Notes: generated from the sequence alone by a model not told the origin. A stretch of 64,000 nucleotides of DNA from Verrucomicrobiota bacterium (GCA_025360015.1 JANYCZ010000041.1:44062-108061), one strand, 5' to 3'; counted from the stretch's first letter, positions 25,265-34,567 are shown. Program-made: numbers and translations.

Positions 25265-26554
25265 TTAGAAAGCTGTATGCAGCGTGGCGTTGTTTGGGCG
25301 GGTGTACACAGCCTGCACCACGCTGATGTTCCGCGAAGCAAAGGCGGCTTCGCAGTATTGCAGGTAGTAGTTCCACTTGCGGGCAAAGCGGTCGTCAAAG
25401 CCGAGCGCCTTCACCTCGGCGAGCTTGGCGTTGAAGCGCTCAAACCATACGCGCAGTGTCTTGGCATACGACGCGCCGAGGTCTTCGAGACCATGCATGA
25501 ACAGCTCGCTGGTGCGGTTGATCGCATCATTCACACGGCCCACGCTGAGCAGCAGCGAGCCGGGGAAGATGTGCTTTTGGATCCAGTCCACCCCATCGCG
25601 CAGGTCTTTGTGCTGACAGTCGGCCACGGTGATCATCTGAAAGGCCAGCAGCCCATCGGGCTTCAAAACCTCAGCGCACTTGGCGAAGTAGGTCTCCAAA
25701 TACTTGTCACCCACGGCCTCCAGCATTTCGATGGAGGCGATCTTGTCGAACTGGCCGGTGATGTGGCGATAGTCCTGCAGGCGGATTTCGACCTGCGCGG
25801 ACAGTCCTTCACGTGCCACACGCTCAGATGCATACTTGTGCTGCTCCTGTGAGATCGTGACGGCAGTGATGCGGCAGCCATGATGTTTCGCCGCATGGCA
25901 GGAGAATCCTCCCCAGCCACAGCCGATTTCGAGCACATGGTCTCCCGGCTTGAGCTGCAGCTTCTGACAAAGCGCCTCGTATTTGGCATGCTGCGCGTCG
26001 GCCAGCGGCTGCCCGGGATGATCAAAGCGCGCGGCGGAGTAAGTCATTGTCTCGTCGAGCCAGAGCGAGTAGAACTCGTTCCCCAGATCGTAGTGCTCGG
26101 CGATGTTGCGGCGGCTGGTGCTCACGCTGTTTGGCCGCAGCAGATGATGCACGCGATTGACGAAGTTCAGCAGATTCACACAGGCCATTTTGGCTGAGGA
26201 ACTGCGCGAGCCTTGTGCCTTGGAGAGATTCAGAATGAACCATTCGATCACCGCTGCGATGTTGTCGGTCTCCCATTCGCCATCGACGTAGGCCTCACCG
26301 AAACCGACATTGCCATACAAGGCGCAGCGCTTGAAGAAATCACGGCTGCGGATGCGCATCTCAGCGGTGATCGGAGCGCCATGCTCGCCGAGCACATGCA
26401 CACGACCATCGGGATGCACCATGCGGAGGCCGCCGTGAACGAAGGGTTTGAGCGAAAGCATGAAGAGGCGCTCATAGAATCCCGGCTTCGCCGCCGCAGG
26501 TAGAGTGGCGGGGAGGTCGGTATCGTAGGTGATGGTGTTGTTCATAATTTTCAT
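25265..26554 (-). CDS. Cyclopropane-fatty-acid-synthase-type methyltransferase (first copy)
   Basis: At 429 residues this is a full-length CFA-family methyltransferase, with an N-terminal membrane-binding extension of about 140 residues. EHYDLGNEFYSLWLD at about 153-167, the SAM motif VLEIGCGWGG at 207-216, the ITAVTISQEQ strand and SIEMLEAVG are all seen. The EMLEAVG variant differs from EMFEHM in the second copy and is typical of the subgroup that sits next to DUF1365 and FAD amine-oxidase genes in many bacteria. ATG 26554 overlaps the DUF1365 stop by ATGA. The family methylates unsaturated acyl chains on phospholipids, giving cyclopropane or methyl-branched products. Which product forms here is not decided by the sequence. 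Confidence 0.92.
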   Translation of the reverse strand: MKIMNNTITYDTDLPATLPAAAKPGFYERLFMLSLKPFVHGGLRMVHPDGRVHVLGEHGAPITAEMRIRSRDFFKRCALYGNVGFGEAYVDGEWETDNIAAVIEWFILNLSKAQGSRSSSAKMACVNLLNFVNRVHHLLRPNSVSTSRRNIAEHYDLGNEFYSLWLDETMTYSAARFDHPGQPLADAQHAKYEALCQKLQLKPGDHVLEIGCGWGGFSCHAAKHHGCRITAVTISQEQHKYASERVAREGLSAQVEIRLQDYRHITGQFDKIASIEMLEAVGDKYLETYFAKCAEVLKPDGLLAFQMITVADCQHKDLRDGVDWIQKHIFPGSLLLSVGRVNDAINRTSELFMHGLEDLGASYAKTLRVWFERFNAKLAEVKALGFDDRFARKWNYYLQYCEAAFASRNISVVQAVYTRPNNATLHTAF

Positions 26555-27342
26555 GGCGCGATGGATTCGTGGGGACGCAGGACGCCACGCTGCAGCCCGG
26601 CATTGGCTGATTTACGGTGCCAGGGAATGCGCTTGAGCCAGAGCCGCAGTGCATGCCAGTGGATGAGAAAAATGACGCGCAGTGTGAGCAGCGGATACTT
26701 CACGGCACAGAGCAGCAGCCCGGCATCCGTGAGCGGCCGCTGCCTGCCAGTCAGAGACGTGAGCAGCATGCGGTCATCTTCGCGACGGTCGTCGATGTGA
26801 ATCTCCAGCTTCTCGTCCGGCACCTGCAGTTTGAAATCGAAATTCAGATCGAGTGCCGCAAAAGGCGACACATAGAAATGCTTGGGAGTAACAAGGCGGA
26901 AGCGCCGCGCGCGGTCGCACTCCTTCAAGACATAAGGCTTCTGCTCGTGAAAGGTGTTGGTCACCTCAGCCACTGCGCACACCGGCTCTCCAGCAGCATC
27001 AAAGGCATAGTAGAAGCAGACCGGATTGAAGATGTACCCGAACACTCGTGGAAAGGTGAGCAGGCGGATGCTGGCGATGCTTGCGGTGTCCACTTGGTTC
27101 TCCGCCAGATACTTCAGGATGTTCGCCTTCACATCACCGGCACCGAGATCGAGATGATCGCGATCATAAAACGAGAACAGATTGAAGCGGTTGCGGCTGA
27201 AGCAGCGCAGCTTTGCTGCGAGGCTGTCGATGGCATCGAGATCCAGCCACAGGTAGAACACATTGTAATTGAACCGATGCACCTTCGGCTGCAGCCGGTG
27301 GTGCATCACCGCGCATTCATAGATAGCGGATTCGGCTTTCAT
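26551..27342 (-). CDS. DUF1365 protein
   Basis: This 263-residue protein shows the DUF1365 hallmarks: an early CAVMHHRLQPKVHRFNYNVF, then FPRVFGYIFNPVCFYYAFD in the middle, and EVTNTFHEQKPYVL. The function of DUF1365 is not known biochemically, but it sits next to FAD amine-oxidase-like and CFA-type genes in very many proteobacteria, including the ECF sigma-E (singlet oxygen) regulon of Rhodobacter, as I recall. ATG 27342 shares one base with the stop of the FAD oxidoreductase (TGATG). A TTG at 27348 is an alternative. It could be an accessory factor or a hydrolase on lipid substrates. Confidence 0.9.
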   Translation of the reverse strand: MKAESAIYECAVMHHRLQPKVHRFNYNVFYLWLDLDAIDSLAAKLRCFSRNRFNLFSFYDRDHLDLGAGDVKANILKYLAENQVDTASIASIRLLTFPRVFGYIFNPVCFYYAFDAAGEPVCAVAEVTNTFHEQKPYVLKECDRARRFRLVTPKHFYVSPFAALDLNFDFKLQVPDEKLEIHIDDRREDDRMLLTSLTGRQRPLTDAGLLLCAVKYPLLTLRVIFLIHWHALRLWLKRIPWHRKSANAGLQRGVLRPHESIAP

Positions 27343-28616
27343 CACCAAGGCTCCTTTCCCAGAAGGTCACGGCACAGGGCGACGGCTGAACCAAAAGCAT
27401 CCTCATGGAAACCGTGACGAAAGTAGCTGCCGCAGTAATAGGTGTTTTGGTCACAAGATATTCTATTGAGCTCGGGCAGTTGTTTCTGCGCATCTATCGC
27501 AGCGAGATCAAAAAGCGGATGTTCGTAGTTGATGCGCTTCAGCACTTTCTCCGGGGCGATTTCATCCGCAGCATTGATCGCGACGAAGTAGTTGGTCTTG
27601 TCTGACACGCCCTGCAGGCTGTTCATCCAGTAGTGCGTGCTGGGCTCGATGCCGCCGCCCGCCGTTGGCTTGATGCGGTAGTTCCACGAGGCCCAGCACT
27701 TCTTCGACTTGGGCATGAAGCTCTCATCCGTGTGTACTGTGGCGATGTTGGGCTGGTATTTGAAGCAACTGAGCAGTTCGTTCTCCAGATCCGTCGGCCT
27801 GGCCAGCATGCGCAGCGTTTGATCGGCATGGCTCGCGAAGACGACTTTCTCGAAGACCTCATCCCCGCCGTCACGCGGAAACACCTTCACCCCATCCACA
27901 CCTCTCTCCACACGGACCACCGGAGCGCCCAGCCGGATACGGTCCTTGAACGGCACGGTGAGTTTTTTCACATACGAGCGCGCCCCATCCGTCACAGTGC
28001 GCCAGGGGTGCTGCGTGTTAAGGCCGAGGAATCCGTGATTGTGCCAGAAGTGGATCAGCGTGAGCGCGGGAAATTCCAGCATCAGCTCGGGTGGCGTGGA
28101 CCACACGGCGGAGCCCATCGGGATGATATAGAGATTGAGGAAGTCGCTGCCGTAAGCCCGCGCCGCGACATATTCGCGCAAGGTCATGCGAGCAAAGCGC
28201 GCATCCTCCAGCGCAGCGACAGCCTCGGCATTGAAGCGGTTGATCTGCAGGATGAACTTCCAAAAGCGCGGGCTGAGCAGATTGCGACGCTGTCCAAACA
28301 GGTGGTTCATCGAGGTGCCGTTGTATTCGATGCCGCTTTGCAGATGCGACACGCTGAAGGACATCGAGGTCGGCTTCGTCGCCACTTCCAGCTCTTTGAA
28401 CAGGCGGCTGAGCAGCGGATAAGTCACGTAGTTGAAGACCATGAACCCGGTGTCCACCGGCAGTTCGCGGCCAGCTTCGTTCACCGTCACGGTGTTCGTG
28501 TGGCCACCGGCATAGTCGTTCTGCTCGAAGATCGTCAGATCGAAATGCGGATGAAGAAAGTGCGCGCAGCCCAGCCCGGCGACACCCGTTCCTATGATGG
28601 CCAGGCGGGGTTTCAT
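27342..28616 (-). CDS. FAD-dependent amine-oxidase-like oxidoreductase
   Basis: The 424-residue protein has an N-terminal FAD-binding GTGVAGLGCAHFL motif at residues 8-20 and a second acidic strand ending in EQNDYAGGH. This is an NAD(P)-binding/amine-oxidase-like family that includes desaturases and other lipid oxidases. FAD-binding residues recur near the C-terminus (TYYCGSYFRHGFHEDAFGSA). In well-studied systems such proteins introduce a double bond into, or reduce, a methylated acyl chain. The ATG at 28616 is overlapped by the stop of the desaturase gene (ATGA), so translation is coupled. It could be a desaturase or a reductase; the sequence alone does not decide. Confidence 0.88.
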   Translation of the reverse strand: MKPRLAIIGTGVAGLGCAHFLHPHFDLTIFEQNDYAGGHTNTVTVNEAGRELPVDTGFMVFNYVTYPLLSRLFKELEVATKPTSMSFSVSHLQSGIEYNGTSMNHLFGQRRNLLSPRFWKFILQINRFNAEAVAALEDARFARMTLREYVAARAYGSDFLNLYIIPMGSAVWSTPPELMLEFPALTLIHFWHNHGFLGLNTQHPWRTVTDGARSYVKKLTVPFKDRIRLGAPVVRVERGVDGVKVFPRDGGDEVFEKVVFASHADQTLRMLARPTDLENELLSCFKYQPNIATVHTDESFMPKSKKCWASWNYRIKPTAGGGIEPSTHYWMNSLQGVSDKTNYFVAINAADEIAPEKVLKRINYEHPLFDLAAIDAQKQLPELNRISCDQNTYYCGSYFRHGFHEDAFGSAVALCRDLLGKEPW

Positions 28617-29617
28617 GAGCCAGGGGTTTGGGCTGATTGTTTGAGCTGCGCCGCCTCACGATACACGCTGGGCGGCACCGCCTTGAGGTCCCAGATCAGG
28701 CCCATCCAGGAAAGCATTTTGAGCAGGTAGTAGGACACATCGATCTCCCACCAGAAGAAGCCCTGCCGCGCCGAGCCCGCATAGCGGTGATGGTTATTGT
28801 GCCAGCCTTCACCCAGCGTCAGCAGCGCCAGCAGCAGGCTGTTGCGGCTGTCGTCATCGGTCTTGAACCGCTTGGAGCCAAACACATGAGCGAGAGAATT
28901 GATAAAAAACGTCGCGTGCAAAAGGATCACCGTGCTGATGAAAAAGCCCCACACAAACATTTGCGCGCCATTGGTTCCAAGACCGGGGGCGTAGCGCTCC
29001 AGCAGCCATCCCGTGAACCAGAGAAACGCGGCATAGAGCAGCGGCACGATCTGATCATGGCGATTGAGGAAGACCAGTTCGGGGAACTGCTCCAGGTCCC
29101 GAATGCGGCTGTAGTCCGTGGGGAAGTTTTTGGGACTGGTGAGCCAGCCGATGTGGGACCAGATGAAGCCGCGCATGCGGGGGGAATGCGCATCCGGGGC
29201 TTCATCCGAGTGCTGGTGATGGTGGCGGTGCACCGAGGCCCACCACAGAGCTCCGCGCTGGCAGGAAGTGTTTCCCAGCACCGCGAACAGGAACTGCATC
29301 CAACGTGAGGTGCGGAAGCTCCGGTGTGAGAAATAGCGATGGTAAAAGGCCGTGATGGCAAACATGCGCACGGCGTAGAGCAGCAGCGCGGCCACCAGCG
29401 CCGTCCAGCTGAAGCCGACCCAGAGCACGGTCAGACAGCCGAGATGCAGCACGATGAAGGGCAGGCAGCGCCGCCAGTCGATGGCGTCGGTGAGTTTGTC
29501 ATCCCCCTCCCAGCCCGGCGGGCGGTAGTCTGAGTCAAACCACTGCCGCATCATCACGGCGATCTGCCAGATGAGGTTTCGGCGCGGGGGTAAGGTGGCA
29601 GAGTTCTCGCTTTTCAC
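28613..29617 (-). CDS. Membrane-bound acyl desaturase (first gene of the lipid operon)
   Basis: The 334-residue protein has the three histidine boxes of membrane fatty acid desaturases: HRYFSH (about residues 93-98), HRHHHQH (about 128-135) and HNNHHRY (about 273-279). About four hydrophobic helices separate them. These bind a di-iron centre that puts a cis double bond into an acyl-CoA or phospholipid acyl chain. It is the most upstream gene of the minus-strand operon; ATG 29617 faces the ECF sigma factor gene across a 99-bp gap. Its product would supply the unsaturated acyl chain that CFA-type methyltransferases need, which gives the operon a logical order. Confidence 0.92.
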   Translation of the reverse strand: MKSENSATLPPRRNLIWQIAVMMRQWFDSDYRPPGWEGDDKLTDAIDWRRCLPFIVLHLGCLTVLWVGFSWTALVAALLLYAVRMFAITAFYHRYFSHRSFRTSRWMQFLFAVLGNTSCQRGALWWASVHRHHHQHSDEAPDAHSPRMRGFIWSHIGWLTSPKNFPTDYSRIRDLEQFPELVFLNRHDQIVPLLYAAFLWFTGWLLERYAPGLGTNGAQMFVWGFFISTVILLHATFFINSLAHVFGSKRFKTDDDSRNSLLLALLTLGEGWHNNHHRYAGSARQGFFWWEIDVSYYLLKMLSWMGLIWDLKAVPPSVYREAAQLKQSAQTPGS

Positions 29618-29716
29618 GCCTCGTATTGCGCCTGCCCGGTTCCTCTGGATTCAAAAAAATGACGAATGATCGGTGAACGGCTTGTGCTGCGCGTGTCCGG
29701 CGTGGTATGAAGCCGT

Positions 29717-30442
29717 ATGAACGACTCCATCGCCCCCGGTGCGCGCGATTTTCACACCACCCGCTGGAGCCTCGTCCTCGCCGCCCAGCAGGGCGGCGAT
29801 GCCACGCAGATGGACCGGGCCATGTCCACGCTCTGCCAGGACTACTGGTATCCCCTGTATGCCTTTGTGCGCAGGCGCGGTCATGCCGCGCACGATGCGC
29901 AGGATCTGACGCAGGCCTTCTTCCTTTCCCTGCTGGAAACCCAGGCCGCTGCCGACCCGGCACGCGGAAAATTTCGCTCCTACCTGCTGGGTGCCCTCAA
30001 AAACTTCCTCGCCAATGACTGGCATCGTGGGCAAACGCAGAAACGTGGCGGCGGCCAGAAGCTGGTGGAATGGGATGCGCTGGACGCCGAGGCGCGCTAC
30101 GCCCTGGAGCCTGCCGGGCACTCCGATGCCGAAGCCCTCTACGACCGCCGCTGGGCGATGGAACTCCTGGCACGCGCGGTGGAAAAACTGCGCGCCGAAT
30201 TTGCGGCGAAGGGCGAGGCCGAAACTTTCGAGGTGCTCAAGAGCACGCTGAGTGGTGCAGGCCCCGAGCGAGAGCAAATCGCACAACAGCTTGGCATGAG
30301 CGAGGGCGCGCTGAAGGTCGCCATCCATCGCCTGCGGCAGAGCTATCGCGAGGTGCTGCGGGCCGAGATCGCGGAGACGGTGGATTCGCCGGAGGAGATC
30401 GACGCGGAGATGCGACATCTGGTGACGGTGCTGCGGAGTTGA
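29717..30442 (+). CDS. ECF-type RNA polymerase sigma factor
   Basis: The 241-residue protein has a sigma2-like region (LCQDYWYPLYAFVRRRGHAAHDAQDLTQAFFLSLLE) and a sigma4-like helix-turn-helix near the C-terminus (QIAQQLGMSEGALKVAIHRLRQSYREVLR). The N-terminal TTRWSLVLAAQ is typical of an ECF group common in Verrucomicrobiota and Planctomycetota that is paired with Ser/Thr kinases instead of a classical anti-sigma factor. It is followed by the kinase gene after a 63-bp gap and is divergent from the lipid operon. It might be activated by phosphorylation or by the kinase sensing the membrane; this is inferred. Confidence 0.88.
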   Translation: MNDSIAPGARDFHTTRWSLVLAAQQGGDATQMDRAMSTLCQDYWYPLYAFVRRRGHAAHDAQDLTQAFFLSLLETQAAADPARGKFRSYLLGALKNFLANDWHRGQTQKRGGGQKLVEWDALDAEARYALEPAGHSDAEALYDRRWAMELLARAVEKLRAEFAAKGEAETFEVLKSTLSGAGPEREQIAQQLGMSEGALKVAIHRLRQSYREVLRAEIAETVDSPEEIDAEMRHLVTVLRS

Positions 30443-30505
30443 AGTTTTTTGTAACCCGTCGGCCGAAAGCTTTCAGGAAGTCAGTGTACCCGCCACTCCA
30501 CGCCC

Positions 30506-33500
30506 ATGACTCCTGCCCCAATCTGCCCCCAATGCGGCGCATCCCTGCCTGCCGATGCGCCTGCCTCCCTCTGCCCCGCCTGCCTGCTCAGCGGTGCGCT
30601 GCCCTCAGATCCCGGCGCGACGATGATCGTTGCGCAGCCGAAACCGCATGCGCTGCCACGCACGGGCGAGGTGTTCGGCGGCTACCTCATCGAGCGTGAG
30701 CTGGGCCGTGGCGGTATGGGCGCAGTGTATGCGGCGGAGCATTTGGCCAGCGGACGCCGCGTGGCACTCAAGGTGCTGAGCCACCAGCTCGACTCGCCGG
30801 AGGCACGCGCGCGATTCCTGCGCGAGGGTCGGCTGGCGGCTTCGATCAATCACCCCAACAGCGTGTATGTCTTCGGCACGGAGGAAATCGCTGACACGCC
30901 GGTCATTGCCATGGAGCTCATCGCAGGCGGCACCTTGCAGGACCGCATTCAGCGTGGGGGCCCCCTCCCCGTAGGTGCGGCGGTGGATGCCGTGCTGCAA
31001 ATCATCTCCGGTCTGGAGGCCGCGCATTCCGTCGGCATCCTGCATCGCGACATCAAACCGGCGAACTGCTTTGAAGATATGGACGGCACGGTGAAGATCG
31101 GCGATTTCGGCCTGTCCATCTCCACCGCAGGCCGGGGCGATTCGATGCACACGATTGATGGCACCTTTCTCGGCACCCCAGCGTTTTGCTCGCCAGAGCA
31201 GCTTCGCGGCGAAGAGCTCAATGTGCGCTCGGACATGTATTCAGTGGGCGTGACGTTGTTCTACCTGCTGACCGGACACACGCCGTTTGAAGGCAAGAAC
31301 ATGGTGCAGCTGCTGGCGAACTCGCTGGAAAAACCAGCGCCTTCACCCGTGCAGTACCGGCCGGACATGCCTCGGGGTCTCGCACGCATCGTGCTGCGCT
31401 GTTTGCACAAGCAGGCCACCGAGCGCTTCGGCAGCTACCACGAACTGCAACAGGCCCTGCGGCCCTTTGCCTCAATCGCCCCGACACCCGCCACGCTGGG
31501 GCTGCGCTTTGCTGCAGGTGCGATCGATCATTGCATCCTCACTGCCGTGATTTTCGTGATCCCGCTGCTGTTTCTGGATTCAACCATCGACTATCTGAAT
31601 CCCAAGACCTTCCACACCTGGCGTTTTTTCTGGATCATGGGGGGGATGCTGGGGATGCGGCATTTGTATTTCGGCATTTTGGAAGGCATCTGGGGCGCAT
31701 CTGCCGGCAAGGCGCTGGTGGGTCTGCGCGTCGCGCGGCTGAACCGCAGCGCGCCGGGCATCCCGCGCGCCTTGCTGCGGTCGGTGTTGCTGCAAGCTTT
31801 TGTGATTGTCGAAATGGCGCGCTACAACGTGACCGACTTCACTCATATCACCGCTGGGAGTTATGTCTGGCTGGTCGTGCAGATCCTGTTTTTCCTGCTG
31901 TTCTTTGTGACTGCACGGCGTCAGAACGGTTTCGCAGGACTGCACGATCTGTGGACCGGCACGCGCGTGATTCAAAAGGGCGCGTATCAGCCGCGCGTCG
32001 CCATGTCACAAGCCGAAGACAGCGCCATCACGACGGAGGGCCTGCGCAAAATCGGTCCGTTCCATGTCATCGCCACGCTGTCTGAAACAGGCGCTGAAGT
32101 GGTGCTGCTCGGCTATGACACGCGTTTGCTGCGCAAAGTCTGGATTCGCCAGACACAGGCGGGATCGCCGCCAGTGTCACAGGCGCTGCGCAACATCGCA
32201 CGCCCCGGCCGTCTGCGCTGGCTGCAGGGCGAGCGCAGTGAAGGTGAATCCTGGGACGCCTATGAGGCCGCAGGTGGCACACCGCTGACGCATCTCATCG
32301 ACCGCCGACAGCCCTGGCGTGTGGTGCGGCACTGGCTGCACGATCTCGCGGTCGAACTGGACGCTGCTACCAAAACGGTCTCATTGCCAGACACGCTCAC
32401 GCTGGACCGGATCTGGATCACCGCCGAAGGCCGGGCCAAGCTGCTCGACTTCGCCGCACCTGGCAGCGTCAGTGCTGACGCCGGAGATGAGCACGTGACA
32501 GCGCAGGCCTTCCTGCATCAGGTCGCCACCACCGCGCTCGAAGGCCGCAGGGTTGCGGGGCAACACATCACGGTCCCGCTGCCCCTCCCGGCCCGTCAGA
32601 CCTTGCTCGGTTCGAGCACGACTGATCTACACAGCACGGCCGCACACTTGCAGGCTTTGACGCAGCAGCCTGCGGAGGTTTCACGCGGGCGACGTTTCGC
32701 ACTGTTTTTTGGCACCCTCGCGCCCTCACTGTTCCTCACGGCCTGCATGGTGGTGGGCATGTCATACTATCGCACTTGGGCGGAGAAAAATCCGGCATTC
32801 TCCGCGATACACGGCTGCATGATGTCCTATGAATCCATGCTCAAAGACGTGAAGCAGCTAGGGCTGGAAAAAATCCAGGTGCCTGAGGCAAAGGCTGCCA
32901 TGGAAACCTACATCGCCGGCACCTACGGCTCCATCGTGCGTGATGCGCAGCAATGGGACGCCCCCATCGCACAAAGCCTGCTCTCGCCAAAACTGCGCGC
33001 CACTGTGGAGAAGATCGTGCAAGACCATCCGCGGCCCACAGAGGAGGAAGTGAGCAAGGCCAGGGCGTTGCTGCAGCCGCTGCTGGACAACAAGGTGGCA
33101 GAGCGGGCGAAGGAACTGGGCCTTGCCAATAAGAATCAGGCAATCATCGACTTCCTGAGTGCGTCAGTGATGTGCGTGTATCTCCTGTTCACCGCTTTCC
33201 TGAGCCTGTTCTGCGCCGTCGCCTTTCGCGGTGGTCTGATGATGCGCATCCTCGGCATTGCGGTGGTGACCAACGAGGGTGCCGATGCTTCGCGCTTGCG
33301 CATGCTGGGGCGCAGCCTGATCGCTTGGTCGCCCATTCTGCTGACGCCCATCCTGCTCATGTTTGCCTCTCCACTCATGGAGAAGGCCAGTGATCAAACC
33401 GTGCTAAGAGTCCTCGGCTTGATCGCCATGGTCGTCCTGTCCCTGGCTCTCGGACTTGCCGCACTCGCCACACGCGGGCGCGGTTTGCATGACCGCATGG

Positions 33501-33526
33501 CGCGGACATGGCTGGTGCCCCGCTAA
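30506..33526 (+). CDS. Ser/Thr kinase: zinc ribbon, kinase, RDD, pseudokinase-like, RDD
   Basis: This is a 1006-residue protein. An N-terminal zinc ribbon (CPQC about residue 7, CPAC about 23) precedes a complete Hanks-type kinase: glycine loop GRGGMG (67-72), catalytic lysine in VALKV (K89), HRDIKPAN (180-187) and DFGL (200-203). Residues about 330-495 form an RDD transmembrane domain (ending GLHDLWTGTRVIQK). Residues about 515-660 look like a second kinase domain that has lost key motifs: a GPFHVIATLSETG N-lobe, a LTLDRIWIT region where HRD is expected, and LLDFAAP in place of DFG. Residues about 740-1006 include more membrane helices and a second RDD (ending GLHDRMARTW). The gene follows an ECF sigma factor and is convergent with galT (stops overlap by four bases). 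Confidence 0.88.
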   Translation: MTPAPICPQCGASLPADAPASLCPACLLSGALPSDPGATMIVAQPKPHALPRTGEVFGGYLIERELGRGGMGAVYAAEHLASGRRVALKVLSHQLDSPEARARFLREGRLAASINHPNSVYVFGTEEIADTPVIAMELIAGGTLQDRIQRGGPLPVGAAVDAVLQIISGLEAAHSVGILHRDIKPANCFEDMDGTVKIGDFGLSISTAGRGDSMHTIDGTFLGTPAFCSPEQLRGEELNVRSDMYSVGVTLFYLLTGHTPFEGKNMVQLLANSLEKPAPSPVQYRPDMPRGLARIVLRCLHKQATERFGSYHELQQALRPFASIAPTPATLGLRFAAGAIDHCILTAVIFVIPLLFLDSTIDYLNPKTFHTWRFFWIMGGMLGMRHLYFGILEGIWGASAGKALVGLRVARLNRSAPGIPRALLRSVLLQAFVIVEMARYNVTDFTHITAGSYVWLVVQILFFLLFFVTARRQNGFAGLHDLWTGTRVIQKGAYQPRVAMSQAEDSAITTEGLRKIGPFHVIATLSETGAEVVLLGYDTRLLRKVWIRQTQAGSPPVSQALRNIARPGRLRWLQGERSEGESWDAYEAAGGTPLTHLIDRRQPWRVVRHWLHDLAVELDAATKTVSLPDTLTLDRIWITAEGRAKLLDFAAPGSVSADAGDEHVTAQAFLHQVATTALEGRRVAGQHITVPLPLPARQTLLGSSTTDLHSTAAHLQALTQQPAEVSRGRRFALFFGTLAPSLFLTACMVVGMSYYRTWAEKNPAFSAIHGCMMSYESMLKDVKQLGLEKIQVPEAKAAMETYIAGTYGSIVRDAQQWDAPIAQSLLSPKLRATVEKIVQDHPRPTEEEVSKARALLQPLLDNKVAERAKELGLANKNQAIIDFLSASVMCVYLLFTAFLSLFCAVAFRGGLMMRILGIAVVTNEGADASRLRMLGRSLIAWSPILLTPILLMFASPLMEKASDQTVLRVLGLIAMVVLSLALGLAALATRGRGLHDRMARTWLVPR

Positions 33527-34518
33527 AGCACAATGCCCCGCAAACGCTCCGCGCAGCGCTCCGGCCGCATGCTGTTGATGTACGTCCCGCTGCCGAGTTC
33601 AAAGCCCGCGAGCTGGGAGATGCGCGAGACGATGGAAAGATACCAGTGGAAGCAACCCGACACCTCTCCCACGGGCGCGGAGCGGATGGTGATGTTGTAG
33701 TCCGGCGCGTTTGCTGCGGCTTTCAGGCGCCGCAGCACGCGGCTCAGCATGCCCGCCAGTTCTTCGATGTCCGCATCGCCGATCTCATCAAAGGCCGCCT
33801 CATGCTTGCAGGGAAAAATCCAAGTGTGGTAGGGCGACAGAGAAGCGTAGGGCATGAAGGCGACAAACGCCCCTCCGGTTTCGAGGATGCGCTCTTTAGC
33901 CAGCAGTTCCTCCTGCAGCACCGTGCAGTACAAACAGCCGCCCTCCAGTTCATGAAAGCGCCGTGCCTCCTGGAGGCGCATGCACACTTGGGACGAGAGC
34001 ACCGGAGCTGCCGTGATCTGAGAATGCGAATGCTCCAGTGAGCTGCCCGCGCGCTGTCCCTGATTTTTGAAAATGACAATGCTCTCCACCAGCGGATGGC
34101 CCCGCAGCGCCTGATAGCGCTCCCGGTACATGCGCAGCACCAAAGCCAGATGGGCCGGCTCCATCTCCCCGAAATCGAGATCATGCCGCGGGTGCTCCAC
34201 CACGACTTCATGCACCCCGGCTGCGGTCATCGAGCGAAACGTGCCCTGCTTCTTCCGCTGCATTTCAGTCGTGGTCTCAAAGGCGGAATATTTGTTGGGG
34301 ATCACGCGCACCAGCCAGGAACCATCCGGGGCGCTCACGCGTGCGATTTCCGCTGGAGTCCGCGCTTCGTTGCCGGTGCAGAAGGGGCAGCCGTCACGAT
34401 GCGAGGGCCGCGCCGGCTGCACCGCTGTCTGATGAAGAAAATCATCCGGCCTGAGTTCGCGCTCCGGAGCCATGACAACCCAGTCGAGTGTGATGGGATT
34501 GAAACGCATTTCAGACAT
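33523..34518 (-). CDS. galT: Galactose-1-phosphate uridylyltransferase
   Basis: The ATG at 34518 gives 331 residues. The GalT fold is supported by FNPITLDWVVMAPER near the start, the CPFC metal site (44-47), VVVEHPRHD (about 106-113), and the catalytic HxHxQ motif seen as EHSHSQ (H163, H165). The enzyme exchanges UMP between UDP-glucose and galactose-1-phosphate in the Leloir pathway. The active-site motif reads HSHSQ; the classical enzyme has HPHGQ, so this may be the broader GalT-like branch. No galK or galE is near. An in-frame extension to 34635 is not conserved. Confidence 0.88.
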   Translation of the reverse strand: MSEMRFNPITLDWVVMAPERELRPDDFLHQTAVQPARPSHRDGCPFCTGNEARTPAEIARVSAPDGSWLVRVIPNKYSAFETTTEMQRKKQGTFRSMTAAGVHEVVVEHPRHDLDFGEMEPAHLALVLRMYRERYQALRGHPLVESIVIFKNQGQRAGSSLEHSHSQITAAPVLSSQVCMRLQEARRFHELEGGCLYCTVLQEELLAKERILETGGAFVAFMPYASLSPYHTWIFPCKHEAAFDEIGDADIEELAGMLSRVLRRLKAAANAPDYNITIRSAPVGEVSGCFHWYLSIVSRISQLAGFELGSGTYINSMRPERCAERLRGIVL

Positions 34519-34567
34519 GGCGGTGATCGGGAGGTACACTAACGCACGCAGTCTGAATAATTGGCAG

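Noticed and set aside
30237..30542. Minus-strand open frame over the end of the sigma factor and start of the kinase
   Set aside because: It has Pro/Arg/Ser-rich low-complexity residues and sits on the complement of two genes with clear domains.
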